Positions 12,840-28,988 of a stretch of DNA of 64,000 nucleotides are shown here, piece after piece. The stretch comes from Athripsodes cinereus. Lineage: Eukaryota > Arthropoda > Insecta > Trichoptera > Leptoceridae. Where the stretch lies: positions 9,845,122 to 9,909,121 of the forward strand of contig OX388327.1 of assembly GCA_947579605.1 (NCBI GenBank), read 5' to 3'. The translations under genes were made by a program, and so were the position numbers. How positions within the stretch are numbered: the first letter of the stretch is position 1; each line of letters starts with the position of its first letter. The notes under the pieces were generated by a model that ran no database searches, was not told the origin of the DNA, and saw nothing but the letters and a program-made list of their open reading frames with translations.

Positions 12840-13068
12840 TAGGCTTGAAAATCGGCCAACATCTATTTTTCATACCCCTAAAAGTTAAGAGTGATCCACC
12901 GCGAATTTTTTCTTAAATTTTTTGGTAATTTTTTTTATGGTGAGGCATTAAAGAATACATACAGCCCTAACATTTTCACCCTTCTACCATTAACTCTCAT
13001 TTTTTAATAGCGATTTTAGTATAAATGGCAGATGTATATGGCAAAACAACGTTCGCCGGGTCAGCTAG
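12840..13068 (+). mobile_element. Helitron-like element, 5' truncated
   Basis: The 3' end reads GCCGGGTCAGCTAG followed by T, fitting the Helitron CTRR end and A/T insertion rule. Related copies are inverted at 18126-18439 and 43034-43422. Confidence 0.6.
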
Positions 13069-14768
13069 TAATCATAAAAATACTCCATCCGGAACATCAC
13101 TCACAAGTCACAATACAATAATTCATGTCTCTCTTTTTTCTCTTTTTTTTTTATTTGTAACATGTGACTACACAATCCACTACATCCGCACAAATGATAT
13201 TAATTTAAAGGACACTGAGGGTTAAATTATACTTCGTTGAGATGTTACTTGAAAACTGAAGTACCTACTCATGCTGAAAATATCTAATGTATGTAACGTA
13301 TATTAGTTTCTCAAGCGATGCAAACGAGCTATGTATGTACTGTATTATTATATTTCTAATAAGTATAATTTGTAGTGTAATTGTAACAACAAAATAGTTC
13401 TCTACCTCTATAGTACATCGCCCAGGCACCCTTTACTTTATTACTTGTATTAAATCAGGGCTGTCAAGATAACCATTTTCATATCTAAATAACAAAATTA
13501 AATCCTTTATGATTCTCCTATCAGATAATGTGATTGATTTATCTTAAATAGTTCCTTCCCGTGCCCTAATCATTCATTTGTAGTATATCTTTGACATATT
13601 CATTTCGTGGGTGAACGTTTTTGTTTTTTTTTCTTGTTTAATTTGTTTTTTTTTGTTTTTGTTTATTTTTTACTTTAATATTTTTTTTGCCTCAGCTGGT
13701 GCATAGAGTGCACTTTACTTTTGTTATCTTTTTAATTTGGAACATAGTGTTAAATAATATTATTTAACAAACTTCACCGGCTTGTGAAAAATGTAATATT
13801 TAAGTTGTACTATATAATATGTAAAAGCTGTTTGTTTGTATTAATAAAATAAAATTAAAAAAAATAGGCTTATGTAAATTTCAATTTAAGACTATTAAGT
13901 TGTATTAAGTTAAATTAAGTTTAGTATTATACTCGAATCAAGTATAAGTCGAAGTATACTCGAATCTCAAGGTCCGTGATGATGTAGTAATAGTTATCAT
14001 TATTATTGTAACAGTACAAATAAAACCATTCAATTAGGTGCATATGTTTTTTTTAATACAACCTTCACCAATGATGTTGTTCCCGGTCAGTCTCAAGTAT
14101 ATGTGTTTTCAGTTCTTTTAAATTAAATAAACAATTAATTATTTCGAGGTTTCTTAATTCGTTGGGCTTTATTCCTCACGTATTGTAACTACTCAACTAA
14201 CTCAACTTATTCGGGAGTAGTAATTATAGGAAGTTTTATATAGGGAGTTTTTAAAGTCCCAATGTGGTATAGTGTCTAGTGTAAATCAAAAACAACAAAA
14301 ATATAACGCAAGAATAATTATATTTATATATTTTATTTTAAACAAACAAATAACAAATCAGAGATCATTCAAATCGGTACAGCCATTCTTGAGTTATAAC
14401 TAACTTGAGGTGTAACTAACACGACCTTCTTTTATAAATATATAGATTCCTGGATCATAGAGGACGACTTTCATATTTCTTACTCTCCCGGCTTCTCCAC
14501 TTGTGAGAAATGCCGAGACGGTATGTATGAATAAATGATTAAATATATATACTATGTAGTTACGTACTCACTAATTAATTTATTACCTTGAACACTGACT
14601 TAACATGATGATGTGCAAAATAATATTTAAATCTACACATATTTCATGGAAAAAACTTATCACTATGTCAACATTTTTTTCTCTGAATTTTACTGAAAAA
14701 CAAAGGAGAGTAAATGCTTATATACTCTTTATATTGTTACATCAAATAGTAGCTATCTACATATATAT

Positions 14769-15104
14769 TAGTGATGTAACGAATGTGTGATTTTGGATAT
14801 TCGCGAATGCGAATACTGTATTAACTTGCTTAGATTTCTACAATATTGATCAATCATTAAAATTTCTACCCCCCCCCCCCCGTCGCCGAATTTTCAAAAT
14901 GGTATAGGAATTTAAAATATTTCAAAACTCCTCGGTTTTCTTAAAGAATATTTTCTTGCAATACCTTTCTTTATAATGTAACAGGTAAGTATCCGGTACT
15001 TTTACCAAATATCCGATACTTTATTACCGAAAACATATTCATAATATATATTCGCAAAACATTCGCATATTTTTTTGCGAATATGAATATTCGTTACATC
15101 ACTA
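14769..15104. mobile_element. hAT-type MITE, second copy
   Basis: The ends TAGTGATGTAACGAAT and ATTCGTTACATCACTA are inverted repeats. The interior matches 8526-8865 in inverted orientation, including a poly-C tract at 14870-14881. It interrupts the left duplication arm, since the right arm lacks it near 51.35 kb. Confidence 0.8.
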
Positions 15105-15195
15105 ATATCAATATGTTTTATTTAAAATTCATAGGTAAAATAGGAACATTTCTCAACTAACACCTTATGTGCACGGTGCGGTAGATTGAGCAAAT

Positions 15196-15665
15196 CCTTT
15201 TTAGGAGATACTTACTTACTAGTCAGCCATCTCTCCACTGCTGGATATAGGACTCTTCCAAACTCTTCCAAACGTTGCGGTCCTGTGCCCTCTGTATCCA
15301 TTTCCTCCCTCGATTGGAGTAATGTCGTCAGTCCATCTCTTTTGTGGTCTGTCGATGCTTCTTTTGTTACTCCATGGTCGCCATTTGAGGATTCTAGGAG
15401 TCCATCTACCGTCGTTTCGTCTCGCAACATGACCCGCCCATTGCCACTGAAGCTTTGCAACACGATCCATAATATCTGTGACTTTTATTAGGTGTCTAAT
15501 GTCTTCGTTTCTAATTTTATCTCTCAGACTCACCCCTAACATTCGTCTTTCCATAGATCTTTGTGAGCATTTTAGCTTGTGGACACTTGCTGCAGTTAGC
15601 GATATGGTTTCTAGTCAATATATGTTGTCACTGGGAGGATACATGTTTCGTAGACCTGTTTCTAT
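15196..15665 (-). pseudogene. Non-LTR retrotransposon RT C-terminal fragment
   Basis: Minus-strand frames around 15554-15212 encode WAGHVARRNDGRW and a following RPQKRWTDD, hallmarks of the region after the RT domain in RTE/CR1-like elements of insects. No endonuclease or RT core is present, so it is a 5'-truncated dead copy. It is absent from the matching site near 50.6-51.3 kb. Confidence 0.75.
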
Positions 15666-15791
15666 ACATATTTCGTTTTAGGAGATAATAGGAAGAAATG
15701 GGAAGATTTCTTTATGATTACTAAATGGCTTTAACTGATAAGTACACTTCAGGTATCTGACAAGTAATTATGCTAAATCGTCAGTCATTAC

Positions 15792-17093
15792 TAGGGATTG
15801 CAATCCAGCAAAGTGGGATCCCGCAATCCAGCGGGATCCGCGTAATTTTAGGGTCTGCGGGATCCCGCAAATGCTTGCGGATCCGCATGTGCGAATCCGC
15901 AAACTGAAGATTTTCCGAAAGTTGCCAACTAAAGGTGATACATATTTGCAAAAATACTTAAAGAAGAAACAGGAAAAGAATTATGCTTAATCCTAGATTG
16001 CTGCACTCGCTAAAACAGCTTGCTTGATATGTTAGAAAGATTTTAGTCCCAAAGTTTGCATTGAGAAGGCTCTCATCGACATAGCATCTGACATAAAATT
16101 TACGCACACAATCAAAAACGTGATTGACAGCTTGCAGCCCTTTAAATTGGTCGTAAAGTATTATGCAGAAGAGAGTCTACACTAATAACGGCAGATATAA
16201 TATTTCGATTTATTTTAGAGAAGCTAGACACAGTATTAAGCGATGTACTATCCGGGGCGCTGCGTGCAAGAGTGAAAGAAAGACGCAGTGAAATTACAGC
16301 TATGTTGATTTATTTTCCGCATCCAAAAAAATATGACTAAGAGTTGAAAACGTGCAATTCAATATTTGTAATGCCGAAAAAGAATAAGTTGCGGCAAGAA
16401 ATGAAAAACATGTTACATCGAGTCATTATAGAAGACGCTCAAAATGTAGAATTTGTAGTTGTAGGTGATGTAATTGCAGATAATTGTCAACAGTCTCTGA
16501 ATGTGGAAAACAATTTAACTTTACAAATGGAATAAGAAATGCAGCAAGACAATGAAGATTACACTAAACAGACAGAAACTGGACAAGAGAAATGCTTCGA
16601 AAAAATATTGAAAAAAGAAATGGCAGCATTTAAAAGTGATGGAGTTAAAGAAAAGTATTTGAATTTGTTGCACGACTTTATCAATACAAGTATCTAACCA
16701 ACAATTAGTGTGGGGGCAGAAAGAGCCTTTTCGGTCGCTGGCTACATATGTAGTTCGGAAGATAACACCATTAATGCTATTTTTTTTTAAATAATTTTTC
16801 TAAAAAGAGAAGTGACTTTTCATTTGATATTTTAAAATTTGTTCCATAACACTTGATTGATTAGATAATGAATTAGTAAGAAAAATTAAAGACTAATAGT
16901 ACCTATAGTTAGTTATGTCAAATTCATATATGATAGTATAGTTATTTATGTTATATTCAATTATGTACAGTAAGATGTTGTTATTTTTTGCAATTTTTAA
17001 TAACCCAGCGGGATCCCGCGGGATCCCGCTGGATTGGAGTCAATCCAGCAGAAATCCCGCGGGATTGAAAACGGTGCGGGATTGCAATCCCTA
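15792..17093 (+). mobile_element. Degenerate hAT transposon with 8-base TSD
   Basis: TIRs TAGGGATTGCAATCC and GGATTGCAATCCCTA are flanked by the identical 8-mer GTCATTAC (15784-15791 and 17094-17101). Sub-terminal regions at both ends are unusually GC-rich and repeat GCGGGATCCCGC. The interior contains broken frames. Near 16697-16765 a translation resembles the hAT C-terminal dimerisation motif (VGAERAFSVAG). Stops and frameshifts rule out an active transposase. Confidence 0.85.
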
Positions 17094-17589
17094 GTCATTA
17101 CTTATAAGGGAAACAAATCCAGTCAAATGCAGGTAACAATTTCGAAAGTGTGTAAGTTAATTTCTATAGTTAGTATTGCCTTCTAGTAAACATCTCCTCC
17201 AAACTACATTGAGAGTTTTAATTTTAGGGAAGATTTTATACGTTAGAGCTCTAAATGCGTACTCACAAACACCTGAATATTTCCGGGCTCAGGAACTCCA
17301 AGAGGGGCTGAGCAGCTGAGCTGACAATCAACTAGTTTCATCTTGTGTAATTTGAGCTTATTTAAGTTTCAATAGGGCAACAATGCTATTACTGAATTTA
17401 ATGCACCAAAAAATTGTACATTGAGGGGATATGTAATGCATTCCTTCACACAAATAAATTGTTTTTAATAATTTACGTGTAGCACCTACCTATGTCTGAA
17501 ATGCATGGGAACAAAATAAAAGTAACGAAATAAAACACAGCAAGTATGAGATCGCTTGAATATTTATTTTTATTATACATACATACATT

Positions 17590-17725
17590 TTATATTCGGC
17601 GATGAGGTATGGCATCCATCTCGAATGCTTAATTTTTCTGATAACACAGGAAGGACAGCATGCATATTTATTACATATGGCTGCTGGTTACCCCACTTGT
17701 GGGATACACCGTGATATAATTGTAG
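17590..17725 (-). repeat. (CTA)n-type dispersed repeat copy
   Basis: The family core is seen in reverse orientation; the copy also matches 48785-48900 inverted as part of the duplication arms. A partial copy follows near 17985-18025. Confidence 0.6.
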
Positions 17726-18125
17726 TAGTTTGTTGAACAAAAAAGTTTATAAATATCGAAGAGGGAGTATAAAAGATTCTCACGACGGTGATTTTGGTCG
17801 ACGGAGCCGCCCGTGTGCAACATTTAGCTTAGAATCTACGGATAAATTGGAATTTACGACTACTAAGATATCTGGGCGTGAGATGGATCTACCTTCAGCG
17901 ATGCGTATGCCACTCATCCTAAATGACTTATTTTTTAATCGAGGAGAGGATGACTTGCATGTTTATAATATCAGTTAACTTGCTAGCTACCCCAATTGTG
18001 GGGTATGCCATGATAGTACAGGTAACTAGTTAGATAGACAATATTTTTTTCATTAATCTGTATCCTGAATGCTGAATGGAAAACACCTTATAAATGATGT
18101 TTTAAAATACATAACAATACAAAAT

Positions 18126-18439
18126 GACCCGGCAAACGTTGTTTTCCCATATACATTATGGCAGATACTAATATCGTTATTAAAAAATAGGGGTTGATGG
18201 TAGAAGGGTGAAAATTTAGGGTTGTATGTGTTTTTAATGCCTCACCATAAAAAAATAAAAATTACCAAAAAATAAAAATAAAAATCGGGATGGACCTCCC
18301 TTAACTTTTAGGGGTATTAATAATAGATGCTGGCTGATTGTCCTACTCGAAAGGCACACAAAATTTCATCAAAATCGGTCCAGCCGTTTCGGAGGAGTAT
18401 GATAACAAACACCGTGACACGAGAATATTATATATTAGA
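18126..18439 (-). mobile_element. Helitron-like element, minus copy
   Basis: On the minus strand it begins TCTAATATATAATATTCTCG and ends near GCCGGGTCA, lacking the final CTAG bases. It is homologous to 43034-43422. Confidence 0.6.
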
Positions 18440-19148
18440 CGCTCTTTTTATATTATTCAGTGACGCATTTATCAGATAGTTACAATGGGATTCAGTATTT
18501 GATATGAACATTATAATAATTATGTAGGTAAACTAAATACACTTTATACTTAATTAATCATTATACAAATATATTATATATATACACACCTACAACAGAT
18601 TGTAAATTATATTTTGTCGTTGTGATTTCATGAGACTTTACTACTGTAAATTGTTTTATTTTGATTATCTTTATTTACCAAGCAAATATACTGTCATAAT
18701 ATGGTACATTTTACAAAATAACATAATTATTATGTCAAAGAATTTGTTAGGAACGGCAGTTTGATGGTTTGATTTTATTTATTGTTTGTTTTTTGAGACT
18801 CAATTAATGATGATACTATACTAAAGGGGCGTTCATATTTGTTAACTTTCAGTGATCACTCCGGATGATCCTCCAAAATGAAAAGGTGTGAACAAGCGTC
18901 TCATCAATAGTGATCACTAGTGATGACGAATAAAAGCGATTACTACCCGATATAATTTTTATGAAAGGTCCTTTCACTGAAACGACCATGAACAAGTTTT
19001 ATTCTATTATTTGTCTTGTTCTCTATGAACTTGTATTGAAAGTCAGAATCATGTACAAAATAATCATGCTATCGAGAATTATATTAATTTATTTTAATTT
19101 TTAATCATTGTTATTTCGTTTTTTTTTGTTTGATTTTACTAAAATACG

Positions 19149-19283
19149 TTTTTTTTTTTTAAAGATATATCTGGGTTTTTGTTATAAACCCAAATACAAC
19201 CTTACACACCTTTCACAGTAAGCTACTAAAAGCTTGTGTCGTGAAAGGGGAGTTTGCCGGCACCTGGTATCGAACCATGGACG
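19149..19283 (-). mobile_element. Truncated family 1 SINE
   Basis: Poly(T), then the conserved tail and B-box-like part on the minus strand; the A-box half is missing. Confidence 0.7.
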
Positions 19284-19371
19284 TCAAACTGTTACATACA
19301 ACATGACCGTGAGTGTTGACATGGCAGTGAAAGCATAGGATGAACAAGTGTGAACAGACGTGTTCATTACC

Positions 19372-19560
19372 AAATAAAATAAAATAAATATTTATTTTAT
19401 TAAAAATAAATATTTAAAATAAATATTTATTTTATTAAAAATAAATATTTAAAATAAATATTTATTTAATTTTTAAAATAATTATTTTTTTAAAATTTTT
19501 TTTTTTTTATTTAAATATTTATTTTATAAATATTTATTTTATTTTATTTGATAATTTAAA
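19372..19560. repeat. AT-only tandem/palindromic repeat
   Basis: Iterated AAATAAATATTTATTTTATT units that are nearly self-complementary. Low complexity; no gene. Confidence 0.75.
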
Positions 19561-19745
19561 ATGAAGTGTTACAAAGTAAATGCCGATACAATTAATGAAA
19601 AAGACGTGTTCATTTTCGATGAACAGGTTTGACCCTGACACTCTGGGTGATCATTCAAAGTGAAGCAATGTGAATGCTACTTAAGAATTTTGAACTTGGT
19701 ACAAATCGTTCTTCAATAGTTTTTGGCAGACTGTGGTTCTTATCT

Positions 19746-19846
19746 GCAGGGTTATTCTTGATACAATCTAAATACGATCGTTATCTTGTCATGATCTTAA
19801 TCACACGACGCGTAAAGGGGCTAGATTGAGTTAAGAGTAACCCTGC
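19746..19846. mobile_element. Palindromic MITE, short copy 2
   Basis: Ends GCAGGGTTATTCTTGA and AGTAACCCTGC, same family as 10343-10509 but internally deleted. Confidence 0.6.
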
Positions 19847-20204
19847 TGATTGTCTAAGATTTCACACGCGGGGGTATTTTGGCCAGCCAGGCCTTCACTA
19901 TGGCACCTTCGGTGTGGACAAGATTTGTTTAGTGTAGAATTTCGGATAAATGGAAGCCCTCAGACTTCTGTGGTATCCGGGTGGACGGTGGGTCTCCTTC
20001 AAAGTCAAATTCTAAGATAATTATCTCATTCGTGATGTGTGACGGGTAACGGTAATTAAAATATGGTCAGTTTTTATTTGGCGCCGCTTAATGATCCTGG
20101 ACCACCTCCAGGGATACCTGACTTTACCTTTTAATTTCCTTGGACACTCGAGAACTCCCAGTAAAGAGTGTGAGACCAATTCATTACATAACTATAATAC
20201 TATA

Positions 20205-20395
20205 CACTGATAAAAATACTCAAAACGAATCATTGGTACGGTACATTGGTAAATTTACCAACAACTTGTTTGCGAAGAGTTAATATCATAGATTCGTACT
20301 AATGAATCGTTTGTACGATCTCTGATCCTAATCTGATAGTACGTAACTACGTACCAATGATTCGTTGTGAAATTTCGTTAGTATTTTTCTCAGTG
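20205..20395. mobile_element. Mariner-type MITE (CACTGAKAAAAATACT ends), copy 1
   Basis: Inverted ends CACTGATAAAAATACT and AGTATTTTTCTCAGTG flanked by TA on both sides, fitting the TA TSD of mariner/Tc1. The interior matches 28989-29247. Confidence 0.8.
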
Positions 20396-20397
20396 TA

Positions 20398-20550
20398 CCA
20401 TCACGGGATATCTAAAAAGTTGGGACACCAGCGGACTAACTGCATGTAATAAACATGCAGGTTGTCATATCCATGCCAATAAAAAAAATAAGGAATACTG
20501 GATGGGTAGCATGATTCTTCGCTGAATTATTGAACACCTGTATGAACTGT
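20398..20550 (+). repeat. (CTA)n-type dispersed repeat, diverged copy
   Basis: Family core degraded (ACCATCACGGGATATC), directly following the mariner-type MITE. Confidence 0.5.
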
Positions 20551-21994
20551 ACAATTAAAAATACCAATTATCTATTGGCGACTAAAAATATAACATAAAC
20601 TAATAACTCATGCAAGACTTGTTGTATTCTAATGTAATACTTTTTGAAACGAAGTTTAACTCGATTAGAACTTTCTGGATTCGAAATTATGATTTTAGCA
20701 TAGGTACAATATAATATCTGGGGTGAATAATCTTGAATGTAATCTTCGTTTAAACAATTAATTAATACCTTAATACCTCTCCGTCCTATTGTAAGGGCAT
20801 AGTCATGCAATTATTGACTTCCACACAATTGTTTAAACTAGGACAACGATAAAAGGCTTCATATCCACTGCATGCAGAAAGATGCAAAAACTTGCGAAAT
20901 ATTATAATTATAATATCTTCTTAAAAATGCCACCCTGCACTGAGACCAAAACAGCTTCTGGCCAAGGGGATCTATTCAGGAAAATAAAGCGAAAAAGAAA
21001 AAAAAACACACAAGAGTTAAAATCATAAAAAAGTAACCACAGAATCAAAGGAGTCTCTATCTTGGCGATAATTTAAAGAGATACCCATCTCAGACTCGAG
21101 TACCTTATTTATCTGCACATTCAAACCAAAATTGTCCCCACGGGCAAGTCTAAATGGGCTGACCGGCCAAAACCGTAATCTTTTACGCTACTTCTCTCTT
21201 CTATGTCCTTTTAATGTGGTTATTATGTTTATTAAGAGTAAAATATGTACAAGATTTAAAATAAAGTAAATATTAAACAAAGTAAGATAAAGATAAAGTA
21301 AACAGTAAAACAAAAAAGCATAATTACAAAATTACAAATGATATTAACAAATTGGTGTATATAGAAGACCGAGATGAGATGTCCATAGACTTGTATTTAG
21401 GAGTTTAAAGGGTGCAAGCCCGAGAGTCGCCAGTTTGGGAGAGATGTCTCTTTCAACTCTCTTGAGAGAGACATTCCTCCCAAATCTACTCTCCACCAAG
21501 TGAGACAGGACGAAACAACGAAAAGACGAGTAAGCCATATACGCTCCACCGCCACAATGGGCCGCCAAACCAACCCTAAGCCTCTCCCACGTCAGGTGGG
21601 GGTGAACCCGACTGACGCAGAAGCCCTTAACAAGGTACCCACATATCTATATACAAATACCAAAAATGCCTTTAGGTTTCTCGGACATTGCAGAACCTCC
21701 CCACACCATATTATTGATCTGAGAGTATTCTCACTTGTACCTATCATCTAGCATTGCTTCTCTAGCATCATTCATCACAGAGCACTCTCGTTAAATGTGG
21801 AATCCTGGCGATAAAGTCATATGCAAACACATATTGTATACGGCAAGTTTTTAGATTTTAAACCAAGGCGTTTACACGTGTACCTACGTCAAATAGGTCA
21901 AAAGCTCAATGTTAAGGTTATGGGAAATTTCGTAGAAAGACTATTATGTATCTATTTTAAAGAATAATAAATTTTCAGAGTATATTCCTTGTAC
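20551..21994. other. Unassigned interval
   Basis: No recognisable gene. Short frames near 21344-21568 (minus) have no identifiable motif. Confidence 0.35.
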
Positions 21995-22240
21995 CGTGTA
22001 CCTTTTTCTTCTTCTTCTCTATGTTTCTTGTCGGGTCCCCCCGACGTTGACGACCGCCTGGGAGAAATCCTTCCTGTTCTGGACAGCACGAAACAGCTCC
22101 TCCACACCTCTCATCCCGATCTACTTTCGAATGTTCTGGAGCCAGGAAAGCCGCCTTTTTCCAACTCCTCTACGGTCCTCAATGTTTCCTTTTAAAACCA
22201 GTTTTAAGATGGCATATTTTTCTCCTCTCATTATGTGACC
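21995..22240 (-). pseudogene. Decayed non-LTR RT C-terminal remnant
   Basis: The sequence resembles the better preserved fragment at 24740-25310 (block starting with a TGTCGGGTCCCC-like string and AACAGCTCCTCC). It is broken in all frames. Confidence 0.5.
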
Positions 22241-22344
22241 AAAATATGAAATTTTACCTTTTTTTTATACTCAAAAATAAATATATGTTATTTTCATATA
22301 ATATTATATATTGAAGATGCTTATCAGTTAAAGTACTTTAAGTT

Positions 22345-22570
22345 TTACTTACTTCCGATGGCCGAACAGCCCTTGTAGGACCTTTGCCTCCGAAACAATA
22401 GATCTCCAAGCCTTTCTATCCTGAGCAATGGACTGCCAGTCGTCTTTTGCATTGAGCTCCTCCAGATCTCGGTTGATGTTATCTAACAAACTTTGTCTTG
22501 GTCTGCCTAACGGTCTCCTGCCCTCGGGTATACCCTGCAGAATACCTTTAGTCGCCCTTTCTTCTCCGGA
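22345..22570 (-). pseudogene. Second decayed non-LTR RT C-terminal remnant
   Basis: The GTCTTGGTCTGCCTAACGG and GATCTCCAAGCCTTTCTATC blocks are typical of the antisense of RT-tail regions (GRPRQ-like). No open frame. Confidence 0.45.
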
Positions 22571-22801
22571 TCAGTTAAAGTAGGTAGATAAAAAGAGTAT
22601 ATCTGCAGTTTTCTGCATCAAGTGAACACAAATTATAACTTCATATATATATTTTACTTTCTCAACCGTTTCATAAGTTACTGAACCTGTAAACATTTGT
22701 TTTTATTTGCAGATTACATATTTATGTATGCATAATTTTTTCCCGGTTCAATAAACACTAGAGCGTTATACGAAAAACTGAGAGATATTTCAAACTCCTG
22801 T

Positions 22802-22836
22802 TATATAAAAGGCAAAGGAAAATTTATATATTCACT
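22802..22836 (+). promoter_or_regulatory. Core promoter of gene B
   Basis: TATATAAAAG at 22802-22811 followed about 30 bases later by TCACT (22832-22836), an initiator-like site. The ATG follows at 22885. Confidence 0.6.
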
Positions 22837-22884
22837 GTAGTGACAATTGCACATTGAAAAACTATTTTCAAAACGGTTTACAAA

Positions 22885-26677
<3,793 letters not shown>

Positions 26678-26816
26678 TGAAAATCACCATAATATGCAAC
26701 AACCGAATTTGTATAGTACCGACCTGCCAGAAAATGAATTGATTGTCTTTTTATTCTGATGGTGTCTATTTGAACCTGTATTACTTAATTAGATACCTCC
26801 TATATATTATTGATAA

Positions 26817-26822
26817 AATAAA
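26817..26822 (+). promoter_or_regulatory. Likely poly(A) signal of gene B
   Basis: AATAAA 140 bases after the gene B stop codon. Confidence 0.6.
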
Positions 26823-27138
26823 GTAGTCGTACGTTAAATGCAATTTTTTTTAATATTGTTTTCAGAGAATTCTAAAGCCACCCTAATTTCAATGAGTCAT
26901 TTTTTTATTGAGAGAACCTTATTTAGTTCTAGCTTACAATCTTAAATTGAAAATATGCTGTACGACTTCTATTCTATTCTGTGTTTAAAGGTCTACTACT
27001 CGTTTACGAGTGATTAGAGACTTCTGGCCTCAAAAGGGATAAATATGATGCAAAAGTGTGCTGTTTTATGATTTGCACGACTGTCAGTTAGATTATCAAC
27101 TACATAAGTGAAGATTGCGTTTACTAGTCTATTCTTAA

Positions 27139-28133
27139 CCCTCTGCAACTGAGGTGGCTGTTTAGTTATTATTCTGCTGAGGAGCGGTCTGACAGACACT
27201 CATTTTAAGTTCCATTATTGCCATTATTTAATAAGTTTTGATTATTTTTTGTGAGTATTTGACATGTATGCTGACACCATTTGAAAAAATATGGTTTAAA
27301 AAAACAGATATCAGAAATTACAAGAAATTTATTAATGCTAATAAAAAATCACTATTTTTTTATGAACAATTCATAAAAATTAATGAAACGAAAAAAACAA
27401 ATGAAATAAAAAAAATAATTAGAAATTTGTTTTCTGTTAACTTTTCTTAAAATGTAATAAAATAATAAAAAAAATCTTTAGAGCGGTTTCTCTAAAAATT
27501 GGCTTCAAAGTGCATCCTCCCAGTCCTGGTAAATTTGTGCCGAGCATTGTAGGTAGACATGTTTTTTGCATGCATAACGAGTAAATTTTGTCTTCGTTTC
27601 AAATAAATCGCACTCTTTAATCTTTTTTTCAATTCACTCGTAAAAATTCTGCACAATATTCTTTCACACGATGTCCTAGGTTCATTTTGTTTTTTTTTTT
27701 ATTGCGCAATTCTCATGGCAATTTTTCATTATACACCCGCTGTGTCATAATAGGAAGAACAAGTTCCCTAGCAAGGCCTTTAATGAAATCTGCTCCCCAT
27801 TTATTGAAAAAAAAAGTTTTATTGAAGTGATGTTAGGTAGACTCTATGAATTTACTGAGCTGATGTATGTGAGACACTATGAAAATATTAATATATTACT
27901 GACGTTAAGTCTAATAGACCCATCACTTATTACTGACGTTAGGTATGACAGACACCCATTAGCGATAGATCCACACATGTACTTACGACGGTCGTCATTA
28001 CTGTACTGATGATTAAAGGAACATAAATTAGGAAGCTACTGAGCGAAACGGAAAGATAGGACTCGAAATGGCAACGTTGTCACATAAAAAAGATTTCGCG
28101 GTGTCTGACAGACCTCACGTCAGTTGCAGAGGG
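27139..28133. mobile_element. piggyBac-like non-autonomous element (TTAA sites)
   Basis: Ends CCCTCTGCAACTGA are inverted and flanked by TTAA on both sides (27135-27138 and 28134-28137). Both sub-termini also share GGTCTGACAGACAC and GTGTCTGACAGACC blocks. The interior lacks a transposase; a 70-residue frame at 27238-27450 has no recognised motif. Confidence 0.72.
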
Positions 28134-28329
28134 TTAAACGCCATACCATCTACTCAGGGATGATGGAGTGTCTAACCACTATGTAAAAGTGCCTAATACC
28201 TTAGAATTTTAATCAAATGATTATTGAGAACCTAATCACTTTTTGAAAAAGTAATTAGGGTGTGTTTATGATTCAAGGTTTACAAATCTAAAATCCTTAA
28301 TCCACTAGTGAACACCTCTTATTATAATT

Positions 28330-28470
28330 GTGGACATCCAGGTAGTCACTGGCCTGCCTGATCTTCTGGGTCCTCTTCTATAACCATTGTCCTGTCCATT
28401 ATCATATTAATATATTTTTATTTAATGTAGTCTCAAAATGTATCCGTTCCATCTTAATCTGCAAGAGTTA
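28330..28470 (-). pseudogene. Non-LTR RT tail remnant
   Basis: The GTGGACATCCAGGT and CTTCTGGGTCCT blocks match 37150-37275 in the same orientation. No open frame remains. Confidence 0.5.
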
Positions 28471-28506
28471 CTTTTTCGCCGATGGGAAAAAATCTCCTTT
28501 TAATAC

Positions 28507-28686
28507 GAGTTCGTCGGTAGCCTGGAGGTAGAGTCTCGGCCTTGTGAACAAGGGGTCCGGGGTTCGATCCCAGGTGCCGGCTAACTTCCCTTTCACGACA
28601 CAAGCTTTTAGCTTAATGTGAAAGGTGTATAAGGTTGTATTTGGGTTTATAACAAAACCCAGATATATCTTTAAAAAAAAAAAAAA
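28507..28686 (+). mobile_element. tRNA-derived SINE, family 1, complete copy
   Basis: Head with GGTAGCCTGGAGGTAGAGTC and GGTTCGATCCC, the conserved tail GGGTTTATAACAAAACCCAG and a poly(A). This is the cleanest copy in the window. Confidence 0.85.
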
Positions 28687-28799
28687 ATACAGTTGAATAT
28701 TTTAATGAATCAAAATTTCAACAGCTAAATAAACTACAGTTTAAGAGATGAAATGTACATAATCATTTGATTTTTTAAGTTCTAAATAGTGTTAAAATT

Positions 28800-28985
28800 A
28801 CATACATACCTACATACATACATACCATCACGCCGCTTTCCTCGCGGGTAGGCAGAAAGGATCGAGCGCCACTTCCTTCTATCCTTGCATACATCTTTCA
28901 CTTCCGTCACTGTCATACAATTCCTCTTGCATGCTCTCCTGTTCAATGTGCTCAACACGTGACCGTCCTGTAGGATTTGATTTAA
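28800..28985 (-). pseudogene. Non-LTR RT tail remnant (RRKWRSILSAYP-type)
   Basis: The minus frame 28991-28782 encodes VCKDRRKWRSILSAYPRGKR, resembling the extreme C-terminus of insect RT-tail fragments. Confidence 0.5.
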
Positions 28986-28988
28986 ATA

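Larger units (their letters stand above)
10530..17725. repeat. Left arm of an interrupted inverted segmental duplication
   Basis: Blocks of this interval reappear in reverse order and opposite orientation at 48.8-59.8 kb. Examples: 10550-11020 with 59320-59750; 13300-13580 with 58280-58550; 13980-14080 with 57640-57740; 14170-14300 with 56830-56930; 14540-14770 with 51350-51570; 15120-15190 with 51270-51340; 15660-15760 with 50510-50600; 17130-17400 with 49980-50250; and 17520-17720 with 48790-48960. The gaps are mostly private transposon insertions. No astacin exon was found in this arm. Confidence 0.72.
18829..19677. mobile_element. TIR element with GTGATCACT sub-termini, carrying a SINE
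   Basis: The imperfect ends GCGTTCATATTTG and GCATTCACATTGC are each followed by a TGATCA-containing block. It contains a truncated family 1 SINE at 19149-19283 (minus) and an AT-only repetitive stretch at 19372-19560. A shorter inverted relative is at 42430-42804. Confidence 0.6.

Noticed and set aside
20568..20810. 80-residue minus frame as a gene
   Set aside because: No recognisable motif, no flanking splice sites, AT-rich composition typical of chance frames here.
19650..22800. A lost or hidden astacin gene on the minus strand between the left arm and gene B
   Set aside because: No exon-like block with the zinc motif, Met-turn or RWP start was found on either strand.
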